Shown here in pieces: positions 35,277 to 43,045 of a stretch of 64,000 nt of DNA (the stretch's first letter is position 1; the number at the start of each line of letters is the position of its first letter). Source of the DNA: JAJTHC01 sp044358835 (GTDB taxonomy: Bacteria; Cyanobacteriota; Vampirovibrionia; Vampirovibrionales; JAJTHC01); NCBI GenBank assembly GCA_044358835.1, contig JBIKNF010000005.1:49651-113650 (forward strand), read 5' to 3'. The notes under the pieces were generated by a model. The model had not been told where the DNA came from. It searched no databases and was given only the letters and a program-made list of their open reading frames with translations. The position numbers and the translations under genes were made by a program.

Positions 35277-36404
35277 CTACAGACACCACACCCCTAAGGC
35301 CAAATGCGGATTCGCTTCAATTTTTGCCAAAAAACGAGGCTGATGCGCCGTGTAGTATCGTTCAATGCAACGTATCGCCAGTTGTACCTGCTCTTCACCC
35401 ACCACGCTTTCTTCGCATTGCAAGGTAAAGGCTTTGCTATAAAAATCCAGCAACACATAGGCAATTTTAGCCATCACCACGCTATGCCAAAACGACGCCC
35501 CATACAAGAGCGGGCTTTCTCGACGCAAGAGATGAAACAAAAAAGGCTTGCCGTAGCGATCCATTAAGTCGGCAGGAAAGTCAACGCCAGCGAGGGCTTT
35601 TTCGGTGATGACGGCATCTCCAAACAGGCGAGGATCCTGATAGCGACCCCAAAAACGCCATTGCCACAGGGGAAAGTTACCATATTCACTGCGTAACCAC
35701 GTGCTTAACAAGGCATGACGTTGCTGGGGGGTGGGATCAAGCGCCCCTTGGGTTTTTCGAGATTTTGAGAGGGTTAAATCCTGCACCGCTCGAATCGCTT
35801 GCCACGGACTGAGCGTGTCGTCTTGCAACAGGGGAAGCACCTCGGTTTCAATAAAGGCTTGAAAGTAATCGCGTGAAAAACGTTGAAACCCGTGAAACGG
35901 AAAGGGAAAGCGGGCATAGCTCTGGACGTCTTGCAGGTGGGTGGGATGAAAAGGCGAGGGTAAGTCTTGCGAAGCGGTGGCCTGTTGTTCGAGTTCGGCG
36001 GGTTGGACAGGATTGTTCCACAAAAACAGATGTGATTTGGCGACCGTCGAACACGCAGCGGAAACATCATAGCGAAGGGCTTCATTGGCATCCGCATGGG
36101 GCAAGCGAGCAAAGGGAAAGCGTTGACAATCCAGCGGTTTGGCATCGGCGCCTTGGTGATGGTGAATCAAGCAGTGGAGGGTTTCATCCCAAAACACGCA
36201 TTCATTGTTGGCTTTTAGGGGCAGAAAGTAGCCCCAATCGTCGATGACTTCAAAGGCGACGCCTTCAGACGCCAAGCGAGCCTTCACCCAATCGAGCTTG
36301 AGCAAGGCTTCGGCACGAAGCGTGTCAATCGGCACGCGCCACGTGTTGCAACAATGCCCGCACTGGCTACATTGGAAGGTGGTAGGGGCTAAAGGATTGG
36401 ACAA
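35277..36404 (-). CDS. YkgJ-type cysteine-cluster protein
   Basis: Near the N-terminus it has CSQCGHCC, the CxxCxxCC signature of the UPF0153/YkgJ family (putative Zn/Fe-S chelating), with further cysteines in CVFW, CLIH and LDCQRFPF. The remaining 250 residues are not recognised. The frame is open to a TTG at 36467, but that codon lies inside the terminator of the upstream peptide gene, so the TTG at 36404, 8 bases after AAGAGAG, is preferred. A GTTACA half-site overlaps this start. Confidence 0.7.
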   Translation of the reverse strand: MSNPLAPTTFQCSQCGHCCNTWRVPIDTLRAEALLKLDWVKARLASEGVAFEVIDDWGYFLPLKANNECVFWDETLHCLIHHHQGADAKPLDCQRFPFARLPHADANEALRYDVSAACSTVAKSHLFLWNNPVQPAELEQQATASQDLPSPFHPTHLQDVQSYARFPFPFHGFQRFSRDYFQAFIETEVLPLLQDDTLSPWQAIRAVQDLTLSKSRKTQGALDPTPQQRHALLSTWLRSEYGNFPLWQWRFWGRYQDPRLFGDAVITEKALAGVDFPADLMDRYGKPFLFHLLRRESPLLYGASFWHSVVMAKIAYVLLDFYSKAFTLQCEESVVGEEQVQLAIRCIERYYTAHQPRFLAKIEANPHLALGVWCL

Positions 36405-36455
36405 TGTAACGACTCTCTTGACAAACGAATGAAAATTTGAAAGAATAATAAAAGG

Positions 36456-36489
36456 AGGACGCTTCAAAGTATCAGCCTTGAAACGTCCT
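36456..36489 (-). terminator. intrinsic terminator of the 19-residue peptide gene
   Basis: AGGACGCTTCAA (36456-36467) pairs with TTGAAACGTCCT (36478-36489). The one non-Watson-Crick position is a G-U pair only in the minus-strand RNA, and the T-rich TTTTATTATT follows on that strand, so termination is for minus-strand transcripts. A second perfect stem TATCCTCCT/AGGAGGATA lies just upstream over the end of the peptide gene. Confidence 0.75.
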
Positions 36490-36501
36490 GTGGCTATCCT
36501 C

Positions 36502-36561
36502 CTAGAGTTTGGACACTAAGAGGAGGATAATCAGGAGTTCTAACAACTCTTTCAGATCCAT
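36502..36561 (-). CDS. 19-residue hydrophobic peptide, type I toxin-like candidate
   Basis: Encodes MDLKELLELLIILLLVSKL. An exceptionally strong ribosome site (AAAGGAGGTGG) lies 6 bases before the ATG, a TATACT -10 box is found about 80 bp upstream near an AGCCC/GGGCT hairpin, and a good terminator follows. The peptide is a single short membrane-type helix with charged ends, the build of type I toxins or small regulatory membrane peptides. The TATCCTCCT/AGGAGGATA stem spans the stop codon region and offers an anti-Shine-Dalgarno sequence. The gap 36562-36701 holds the leader only. No antisense RNA was identified with confidence. Confidence 0.6.
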   Translation of the reverse strand: MDLKELLELLIILLLVSKL

Positions 36562-36701
36562 TTTGCACCACCTCCTTTCTTTCGTAAGAATGGGGGTTTT
36601 GCTTATTAGCACCCTTTATGAGAATAAGTATAGCCCAAATAGGGCTCTAAGAAAAGTGCTTTTTAGATGAAACACTATACATTCAAAGGTGGTAGAAAAA
36701 C

Positions 36702-37448
36702 TTATCGCTTAAAGTACTTTAAGATGGACTGTTGATCTAATAACGCTTTTTCATAATCTTCAGTTTTTTTTGAATATAATTTATCTAATTGAGCATAAAG
36801 TGATAACGCCTTTTCAATATCGTCAATGGCTCCCATTTCATCATTCAGAGACATTTTGATTAAAGCCCGTGCGTGATAAGATTGAGGAAATAAATCAGGA
36901 TTTAACTCAACAGACTTATCATAATCGGTTAAAGCCTCAACTGACTTATCTAATTTCTTGAAGACATTAGCTCTTAAATAATAATTTTTGAAATGAGGTT
37001 CTTTTTCTTCTAGCTCAATAGCGGAATTTAAGTACTTTAAGGCTTCGTCATTATTTTCTATCAAGCTATAGCATTCTCCTAACCCTGCAAAAAAGCGAGC
37101 TTTTAAGAAAATGACATCCTCTTTATTTGGATTCTCTCTAGAAATACTTTCTAATGCCCCCAAGTACGCAGTAATGGCTCTTTGGTAATCTTTTTGGAGA
37201 TAAGCAACAAGTATAGTAAGACTATCCTTTTCTTGTTTATTTTTAGGATTTAAAGCAAGGCATTGTTCAAAATAACCAATTGCTTTTTCATAGTTACGTT
37301 CAACCAAATAAGCCGTCATTCCATTTTGATAGAGATCTTGATACGTTTCTTGTTGTGCCTTTGCCTTTGCATTTATTAAAAAAATGGACACGCCTATTAT
37401 TATAATAATAGCCAAAAGAGTTAAATTTTTCCAATTTCTTTTTCTCAT
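36702..37448 (-). CDS. membrane-anchored TPR protein
   Basis: 248 residues. One N-terminal membrane segment (LTLLAIIIIIGVSIFLI, about 9-25) is followed by about five TPR units (residues 40-215), several with the canonical A/G/Y/P pattern such as AIGYFEQCLALNP and ALTDYDKSVELNP. Scaffold or lipoprotein-like roles are usual; no partner is evident. The gene is markedly AT-rich compared with its neighbours, which suggests acquisition. Confidence 0.75.
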   Translation of the reverse strand: MRKRNWKNLTLLAIIIIIGVSIFLINAKAKAQQETYQDLYQNGMTAYLVERNYEKAIGYFEQCLALNPKNKQEKDSLTILVAYLQKDYQRAITAYLGALESISRENPNKEDVIFLKARFFAGLGECYSLIENNDEALKYLNSAIELEEKEPHFKNYYLRANVFKKLDKSVEALTDYDKSVELNPDLFPQSYHARALIKMSLNDEMGAIDDIEKALSLYAQLDKLYSKKTEDYEKALLDQQSILKYFKR

Positions 37449-37480
37449 ACTTATTATTCCTTTATCTTTTAAGGTAATAA

Positions 37481-38320
37481 CTAATACACCAAACCTTCAA
37501 GGCGATAAGGCAAATCTTTCGGCACAAACGCCTCTGGATTTTCTTGCCACACACGGCACAAGTGCCACGCAATGAGGAAGCTGTCCAAGGCGTCGCCTCC
37601 GGCTTGAGTCAGCAGGGTGTCTCGCAAAGGGGATGAAACTTCCACCGCAAAAAGCCCTTGCACGGTGTCTAAAATCAGGCGTTTGGCCTCCGCGTGGGAC
37701 GCTTCTTTGCCCTTGTAGCTAGGGACTTTCTTAAAAAGCGTCTTCAAAATGCTAGCGGGGCAAGATTCAACGAGGCATGGCTTGTGCGCTTGCATGGGCA
37801 TAAACGGCAATACACTGCCCTTTTGAGCCATCACAAAGGGACGCAAGACATCGTGCAAGACATGAAAGGTCTGCTTATAATGACGCAAGTTGTAGGGGGA
37901 AAAGGGGGTTTTCGCTTCAATATCGGTTTTTCGCTTCAGTTCTTTGCCCAAAGGGCTTGCCTGTTGGCACGCTTGGCGAAAGGCGTCTGATGAAGGGTAC
38001 AACTGAGCAAAGGCGTCTAGCCATTCAAGCCAGGTGGGGTAGTCATGCAAGCCTTGGGGAATGCCAAAGGAGGCATCCACCCCGACAATCGCTTCACGAT
38101 GCTGTAAAAGACTTTCAAACAATTTCAGCGTGGGGTTCGTGCTGAGCTGTTTTTGCGTTAACGCGTCTTTCAGCGAAGAAACGTGCGTGAGCGTCCACAC
38201 CCCTTGGACTTCAGCAATAGTCGCTAACCATGTATTGCCCGCCATGGCTTTGCCTGTGGCAAAATCGACTCCCACAAAGTGTGAACGATCCAGGGGTGTT
38301 AGGCGGGGGGGCTTAGGCAT
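37481..38320 (-). CDS. DUF429 family protein (RNase H-like fold)
   Basis: 279 residues. FVGVDFATGKAM at the start, IVGVDASFGIP near residue 78 and GGDALDSFLIAWHL near 245 are the acidic motifs of DUF429, a family predicted to have an RNase H-like nuclease fold; activity is not established. It overlaps the end of gltX by 8 bp and is coupled to it. Confidence 0.75.
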   Translation of the reverse strand: MPKPPRLTPLDRSHFVGVDFATGKAMAGNTWLATIAEVQGVWTLTHVSSLKDALTQKQLSTNPTLKLFESLLQHREAIVGVDASFGIPQGLHDYPTWLEWLDAFAQLYPSSDAFRQACQQASPLGKELKRKTDIEAKTPFSPYNLRHYKQTFHVLHDVLRPFVMAQKGSVLPFMPMQAHKPCLVESCPASILKTLFKKVPSYKGKEASHAEAKRLILDTVQGLFAVEVSSPLRDTLLTQAGGDALDSFLIAWHLCRVWQENPEAFVPKDLPYRLEGLVY

Positions 38321-39770
38321 GAAGGCCTGCCGATGCCGAGTTTAGACGCACGCCAATGCGTTCTTTGCCCAATAGCGTGAGCGTCGTGGCCAAATCCGCC
38401 CCCTGCACGCGACCTGTTAAGGCGGCGCGAAGCGTCCACATGACGGTTTTGGTTTTATAGTCGCTGGCGAGTTCTTTCGTCAAGCGTTTGACCCCAGCTT
38501 GAGCGCTTTCTAGTGTAGTTACATCTAAATCAGGCCACCATGCAGAACGCATCAAGGCCAAAAGCGTTTGAGCCGTTTCGTTTTGAAGCACCTCTTCCAC
38601 AATGTGTGGAAGACGTTGCACGTCGTTTCCAAAAAAGTAAGCCCAGTCATGGCGCGCGTCCACAAGCGTTACAAGCGGTTCTTTGGTAATGTGCACGATT
38701 TGTTCGAGTTGTTCTGGCGTGTAGGTGTTGAGTTCAAAATCCGGCACAAAGGGCTTGATGCGTTCGAGTAATTCGCTTTCAGACAAGGCACGAATGTATT
38801 GACCGTTCATCCAGTTAAGTTTTTCTCGATCAAAAATCGCCCCACTATGGCCCAGTCGTTCCACCGTAAAGAGTTCCGCCAGACGCGCCAAACTCATGAT
38901 CTCTTCTTCCCCTGGGGCCGACCACCCCAACAAGGCCAAAAAGTTCACAAAGGCTTCAGGCAAGTAGCCTTCTTCACTCATAAAAACATCCACGGCGGTG
39001 GCCCCATGTCGCTTAGAAAGTTTAGAGCGATCGGGGGCTAAAATCATGCCCAAGTGCGCAAAGGCAGGAACTTGCCAACCAAAGGCGTTGTAAAGCAGAA
39101 TTTGCTTTGGCGTATTGGGCAGGTGATCTTCCCCACGAAGGATGTGGCTAATTTGCATCAAGTGATCATCCACCACGCAGGCAAAATTGTAGGCCGCCCC
39201 CCCGTCGGATTTTAAAATCACTAAGTCTCCGATTAAAGACGCGTCAAAGTCCACTTCCCCCCGCACCAAGTCGTGGACGCTTACGGTGTCTAATTCTCGA
39301 GGAATGCGAAAGCGCAAAGAAGGTGCCACGCCTGAGTTCGCCTTTTCGGCTTGAACGTCCACATCTAAATCATTGCGGTAAATAAAGGGCTTTTTTTGAG
39401 CGGTCGCCGTTTCTCGCAAGGCATCTAGCTCTTCGGGGGAGGTATAATCCCAATAGGCCAAGCCTTTTTCCAGCAGTTCATGGGCATACGCCGTGTACAG
39501 GGCTTCACGTTCGCTTTGCGTGTAAGGGCCAAAAGCACCGCCAACATCAGGGCCTTCATCCCAGCGAAGGCCCAGTGCCTTAAGGCCGTCGAAGATGTTT
39601 TGGGTGTATTGGGCTTCTGAACGCTCTTTGTCCGTGTCTTCCACCCGTAAAATAAAGGTGCCGTTGAAATGTTTGGCAAATAAATAGTTAAATAAAGCCG
39701 TACGGGCGGTGCCCACGTGCAGATTTCCCGTTGGGCTAGGGGCCAGGCGAACACGAACAGCAGTTGACAT
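38313..39770 (-). CDS. gltX: glutamyl-tRNA synthetase
   Basis: 485-residue class I synthetase that charges tRNA-Glu. RLAPSPTGNLHVGTARTAL holds the HIGH-type motif (HVGT), FILRVEDTD follows, and KLSKRHGA is the KMSKS-type loop near residue 250. The C-terminal helical anticodon-binding domain is complete. Discriminating versus non-discriminating type cannot be judged by eye. Confidence 0.96.
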   Translation of the reverse strand: MSTAVRVRLAPSPTGNLHVGTARTALFNYLFAKHFNGTFILRVEDTDKERSEAQYTQNIFDGLKALGLRWDEGPDVGGAFGPYTQSEREALYTAYAHELLEKGLAYWDYTSPEELDALRETATAQKKPFIYRNDLDVDVQAEKANSGVAPSLRFRIPRELDTVSVHDLVRGEVDFDASLIGDLVILKSDGGAAYNFACVVDDHLMQISHILRGEDHLPNTPKQILLYNAFGWQVPAFAHLGMILAPDRSKLSKRHGATAVDVFMSEEGYLPEAFVNFLALLGWSAPGEEEIMSLARLAELFTVERLGHSGAIFDREKLNWMNGQYIRALSESELLERIKPFVPDFELNTYTPEQLEQIVHITKEPLVTLVDARHDWAYFFGNDVQRLPHIVEEVLQNETAQTLLALMRSAWWPDLDVTTLESAQAGVKRLTKELASDYKTKTVMWTLRAALTGRVQGADLATTLTLLGKERIGVRLNSASAGLHA

Positions 39771-39821
39771 GACAAATCCTCACAAATAAACGTTTGCTCT
39801 ATTATAGTATAAAAACATTTT

Positions 39822-42332
39822 CTAGTGTGAAGCTTGAGCAGACGGCGTTTTCTTCTGCTCGTCATCATCCTGACGATGCCCCAAGTGGAGAGAGCGCGTA
39901 ATCGACGAATACAAGGAACCCACCAAGGCCACGGCTTCATTAAAGCAGAAAATGGAGCCCGCACAACAGCCGTTGGCGCACACGGCCCCGCCTGCCCCTG
40001 CCGTAATGGCCCACGCCTTCACCACTTGCGGATTATGCCCCTTTAAGTGATTCGCCTTGCTGGTGTACATGGCCAGCGCGTCTGTAAAGGCACGGGCGCC
40101 CTCAGGCGTCCAATTGTTTAGGGCCAGCAAGGCTTCAATGTTTTGAGCGGTGTCTGGCGCGAGATGCCCTTGATCGTGCAAGCCGTTGGTGAGCGCCAAG
40201 GCTTGATTCACCTGCTCAAAGTTTTGTTTTAGGGTAGAGCCTTTCGCTAAAACAGGGCGTTGTGACTGTAACTTTGTGGCGAGCGCTTGTAGCGTGGCCA
40301 AGCCCCCGATGCGGGGATGACCGTCAAAATCTTTTTTAAGCTCAGGGTTTTGTTCTAGGGCGTCTAAGATTTGGTGACGCGCGCGTTCTAGGTGGAAGAA
40401 GTCCCCCCCGTTGCCTTCAAAAACAGGGGCGGACTCGTTGGACGTGGGGGCGGGGTGGTGGTGCGTGGGGTCATCGCAGGCGTGGAAAGCCCCCGCCGTT
40501 GGGTTGCCCGAAAAGTCAATATCGTTATAAGTATGACTGCAGTTCGTATGATCCGTATGAGTGTCATATCTTTCTTTAATACCTTCAAAATCCCTAGAAC
40601 TTGAAAGTTGTCTAATCATGTTCTTATAGAGTGTTTGAAGGGGTGTATCCTCTACATGAGTATCTTTACCTATTGCTTGTGCAATAGTATTATTTAGATT
40701 TATTGTTTTTTCAGCATTTATCTTTTCATCAAGTTTCATAAGCAATCTATAATAAATAGCGACCTCTGATTTTTCTTCTTGTAATTCTTTACGAATTGCT
40801 GTCATTTCAGTAAAATGCCAGTGTCTATCATTATTATTACTTGGATCTTCTAAATAATTCCACAATTCACTTTTGGCTTGAAGCACGGCCCGCTGTTGAT
40901 CTGAACCACTCACTGACTCCCCAAACTCAATATACTCTTCCGCCAGTTCATTGTAAGCTGTGCGCAATTCTTCATACGGGTCGCCCGCTTGAAACTTGGC
41001 TTCAATCGCCCGCCCCACGGCCTCATCTCCATGAAATGCCACATCCACATAGGCGGGGCGCAAGGGGTTTTTCTTGTCGAGCTTTTCGAGCATCTGCTTT
41101 GCCACCACCGCAGGACGAATCAGTTCTGGCACGCCCGCCTGTTTTAACTCGGCGTCAAGGCGTTGGTGTTGCTTTTGTACTCTTGCGTGAACCGTTTTCT
41201 GCAACTCGGCTTCTAAGTGCTTTACTTTTTCGGCCAAGTCTTGCGAAGTCATGTGAGCCAGTTCACTGTCGTAATGCGGTTGAAACGCTTTCGCCAAGCC
41301 TTCTCCACCACTTTCGACTTGCCCAAGTTCGTTCTTAAATCGCGTTTGCAGATACGCCTTAGACGTGGCCGTAAACGGCACGGCTCTCAACATTTTATAC
41401 ACGTACTCTTCCACACCGTGACTGCGTACCATGCTCGGCACATGCGTGCGGTAGTAGTTGTCCGCATCGTTGAGATTCTGATGCCCCTGCTCCCATAAAG
41501 GCGCCTGAAAAGCGCGTTGAACCACCTGTGGTAGCTCCCGCAGGTTTCGCTTCTGCCACACGTGTTTCAGCGATTCGCGCACGCTGTTTACGAGGCCATC
41601 CACCGCGTGCACCGTGTGAATATACCACCCTTTTTCACCCCCCAATAACGGACGCGCCCCCACTGCCTGACGCATAAAAGGGTTGCGTAATTCCAGTAAA
41701 CCCAAGTGGGCGTGTGGAAAAATCGCCATGGCCCCCACCGCGGTAAGCCCTGAAATAGCCAAATTACTCACGCCTTTGGCGAGCGTTTTTTGATTTGAGG
41801 TCCAGTGTTGTTGATCGTCAATGGGGGCGTTGACTTTTTGGTGCGCAGAACTCGCCAGCCATGCGGAACCAGCGAGTAATGGCGCCATGGTGATGAAGTT
41901 CGCGGTCTTCATCCCAATACTGCCAGGGATCATGCTATGAAAAATCGCCCCAATTTCCAGCGCAAATAGCGGAGGCGCCAAATGCAGCATCAAGCCTTTG
42001 TTAATCAACGAAGCACTGCCCATTAGGCCCACAGCTTTGAGCCACGTCATGGGGTTCATGGTGAGTAAGGCCGAACTTTCTTGACGCTTCACCAGCCATG
42101 TGGGGATTTTGTTGCCTTGTGGCATGAGGTTACGCGCCATTTTTAGCACTTCTTCTTGATGCCCCAAGGCCACCACTGTTGCACCCAAGGCCAATCCTGC
42201 GCCGATTTGAGTCCAGCGTGTTTCTTGATTCGCTGGGGTGGCGTGATCGTGATGAAAGCCTTTTGGCTCATGGCCTAAGCGCTGAAAAGACTTTTTTTGA
42301 GGGAGGGGCGTGTAGGCCGTGAACAGTCGCAT
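39822..42332 (-). CDS. large predicted membrane protein, unknown function
   Basis: About 836 residues from the ATG at 42332 (MRLFTAYTPLPQKK); an upstream TTG would add 25 residues. Hydrophobic segments lie near residues 45-65, 95-125, 130-150 and 185-215, and a final one near 790-820 rich in Gly and Cys (CANGCCAGSIFC). Between them is a long hydrophilic region with coiled-coil-like helices (about 330-500) and a His-rich loop (about 600-640). DNA for about residues 480-620 (40.48-40.9 kb) is AT-richer than the rest, so part of the gene may have been replaced. The YTPLP start is shared with the gene at 6128. I do not recognise the family. Confidence 0.6.
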   Translation of the reverse strand: MRLFTAYTPLPQKKSFQRLGHEPKGFHHDHATPANQETRWTQIGAGLALGATVVALGHQEEVLKMARNLMPQGNKIPTWLVKRQESSALLTMNPMTWLKAVGLMGSASLINKGLMLHLAPPLFALEIGAIFHSMIPGSIGMKTANFITMAPLLAGSAWLASSAHQKVNAPIDDQQHWTSNQKTLAKGVSNLAISGLTAVGAMAIFPHAHLGLLELRNPFMRQAVGARPLLGGEKGWYIHTVHAVDGLVNSVRESLKHVWQKRNLRELPQVVQRAFQAPLWEQGHQNLNDADNYYRTHVPSMVRSHGVEEYVYKMLRAVPFTATSKAYLQTRFKNELGQVESGGEGLAKAFQPHYDSELAHMTSQDLAEKVKHLEAELQKTVHARVQKQHQRLDAELKQAGVPELIRPAVVAKQMLEKLDKKNPLRPAYVDVAFHGDEAVGRAIEAKFQAGDPYEELRTAYNELAEEYIEFGESVSGSDQQRAVLQAKSELWNYLEDPSNNNDRHWHFTEMTAIRKELQEEKSEVAIYYRLLMKLDEKINAEKTINLNNTIAQAIGKDTHVEDTPLQTLYKNMIRQLSSSRDFEGIKERYDTHTDHTNCSHTYNDIDFSGNPTAGAFHACDDPTHHHPAPTSNESAPVFEGNGGDFFHLERARHQILDALEQNPELKKDFDGHPRIGGLATLQALATKLQSQRPVLAKGSTLKQNFEQVNQALALTNGLHDQGHLAPDTAQNIEALLALNNWTPEGARAFTDALAMYTSKANHLKGHNPQVVKAWAITAGAGGAVCANGCCAGSIFCFNEAVALVGSLYSSITRSLHLGHRQDDDEQKKTPSAQASH

Positions 42333-42415
42333 AGACAGGGAAACCTTTTGGGGCAGATTCAGAGAGAGAGATCTTGCTTTATTTATATTGCCACTATATC
42401 TCAACACACTTTAAA

Positions 42416-42432
42416 TTGCAACACTGTTGCAA
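42416..42432. promoter_or_regulatory. 17-bp palindrome TTGCAACA-C-TGTTGCAA
   Basis: Perfect palindrome about 85 bp upstream of the large membrane protein gene and just beyond the rpsT terminator. Likely operator, of a type related to the GTTACA dyads. Confidence 0.45.
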
Positions 42433-42446
42433 AAGGGAGTCCCCAC

Positions 42447-42476
42447 AAAAAAGCCCTCTCGTCGGAGGGCTTTTTT
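42447..42476 (-). terminator. terminator of rpsT, bidirectional
   Basis: AAAAAAGCCCTC (42447-42458), a 6-base loop, and GAGGGCTTTTTT (42465-42476): a perfect stem with A and T tracts, 27 bp past the rpsT stop. Confidence 0.9.
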
Positions 42477-42503
42477 TAAAGATCGTTCAAAGAACCAAGC
42501 GCA

Positions 42504-42779
42504 CTAAACGGCTTCTGCGTGACGGCTAACAAAGCCCACCAAGCGAGATTTGTCTCTGGCGCCTTTGTTGGGCTTATAGAGTTTTTTGGAAACGGCGCGA
42601 TCAATCAAGCTTTGAGCCGCTTGAACAGCCACTTGCACTTCTTCAGCAGGGGCTTTGGCCAAAACAAGGCTCTGTACTTTTTTGATAGAGGTACGCACAG
42701 ACGCCTTATAAGCACTGTTGCGAAGGCGGTTACGTTCGTTGGTGTCAACGCGTTTACGAGCGGATTTACTATTTGCCAT
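42504..42779 (-). CDS. rpsT: 30S ribosomal protein S20
   Basis: 91 residues with the conserved start MANSKSARKRVDTNERNRLRN, IKKV in the middle and the C-terminal NKGARDKSRL. A primary 16S rRNA-binding protein. It is a single-gene unit with its own terminator; the 265-bp gap upstream holds its promoter region and one copy of the 69-bp direct repeat. Confidence 0.97.
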   Translation of the reverse strand: MANSKSARKRVDTNERNRLRNSAYKASVRTSIKKVQSLVLAKAPAEEVQVAVQAAQSLIDRAVSKKLYKPNKGARDKSRLVGFVSRHAEAV

Positions 42780-42957
42780 GAAACAAATTCCTAAACATTA
42801 AGGGGGGCCTTTTTCTGTTTGGTCAAACACTCGTTACTTAGACACGGAATCAAAAACAGGGAACGTTTAGGCTTCCAGTAACCGTCTACCAAAAGAATGG
42901 AGGCACAGTATTACTGAGGTACTCTTTAGTTTACGACATCCATTTGAAATAACAAGC

Positions 42958-43026
42958 CCTTTTTTAGCGAGACGCTTGACGCAGCGCTTAGACCTTGTTA
43001 AGCTAGTGAAATCTTCACATACAACC
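42958..43026 (+). repeat. 69-bp direct repeat, left copy, carrying a sigma70-like promoter
   Basis: Identical to 44683-44751 at all but two positions. It contains TTGACG, a 17-bp spacer and TAAGCT, and ends 19 bp before the methyltransferase start, so it should drive that gene. Confidence 0.85.
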
Positions 43027-43045
43027 AATAGGTGCCATAAACGTA

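Noticed and set aside
36405..36467. Start of the YkgJ-like gene at the TTG at 36467
   Set aside because: The codon lies in the terminator stem of the upstream peptide unit and lacks an accessible ribosome site.
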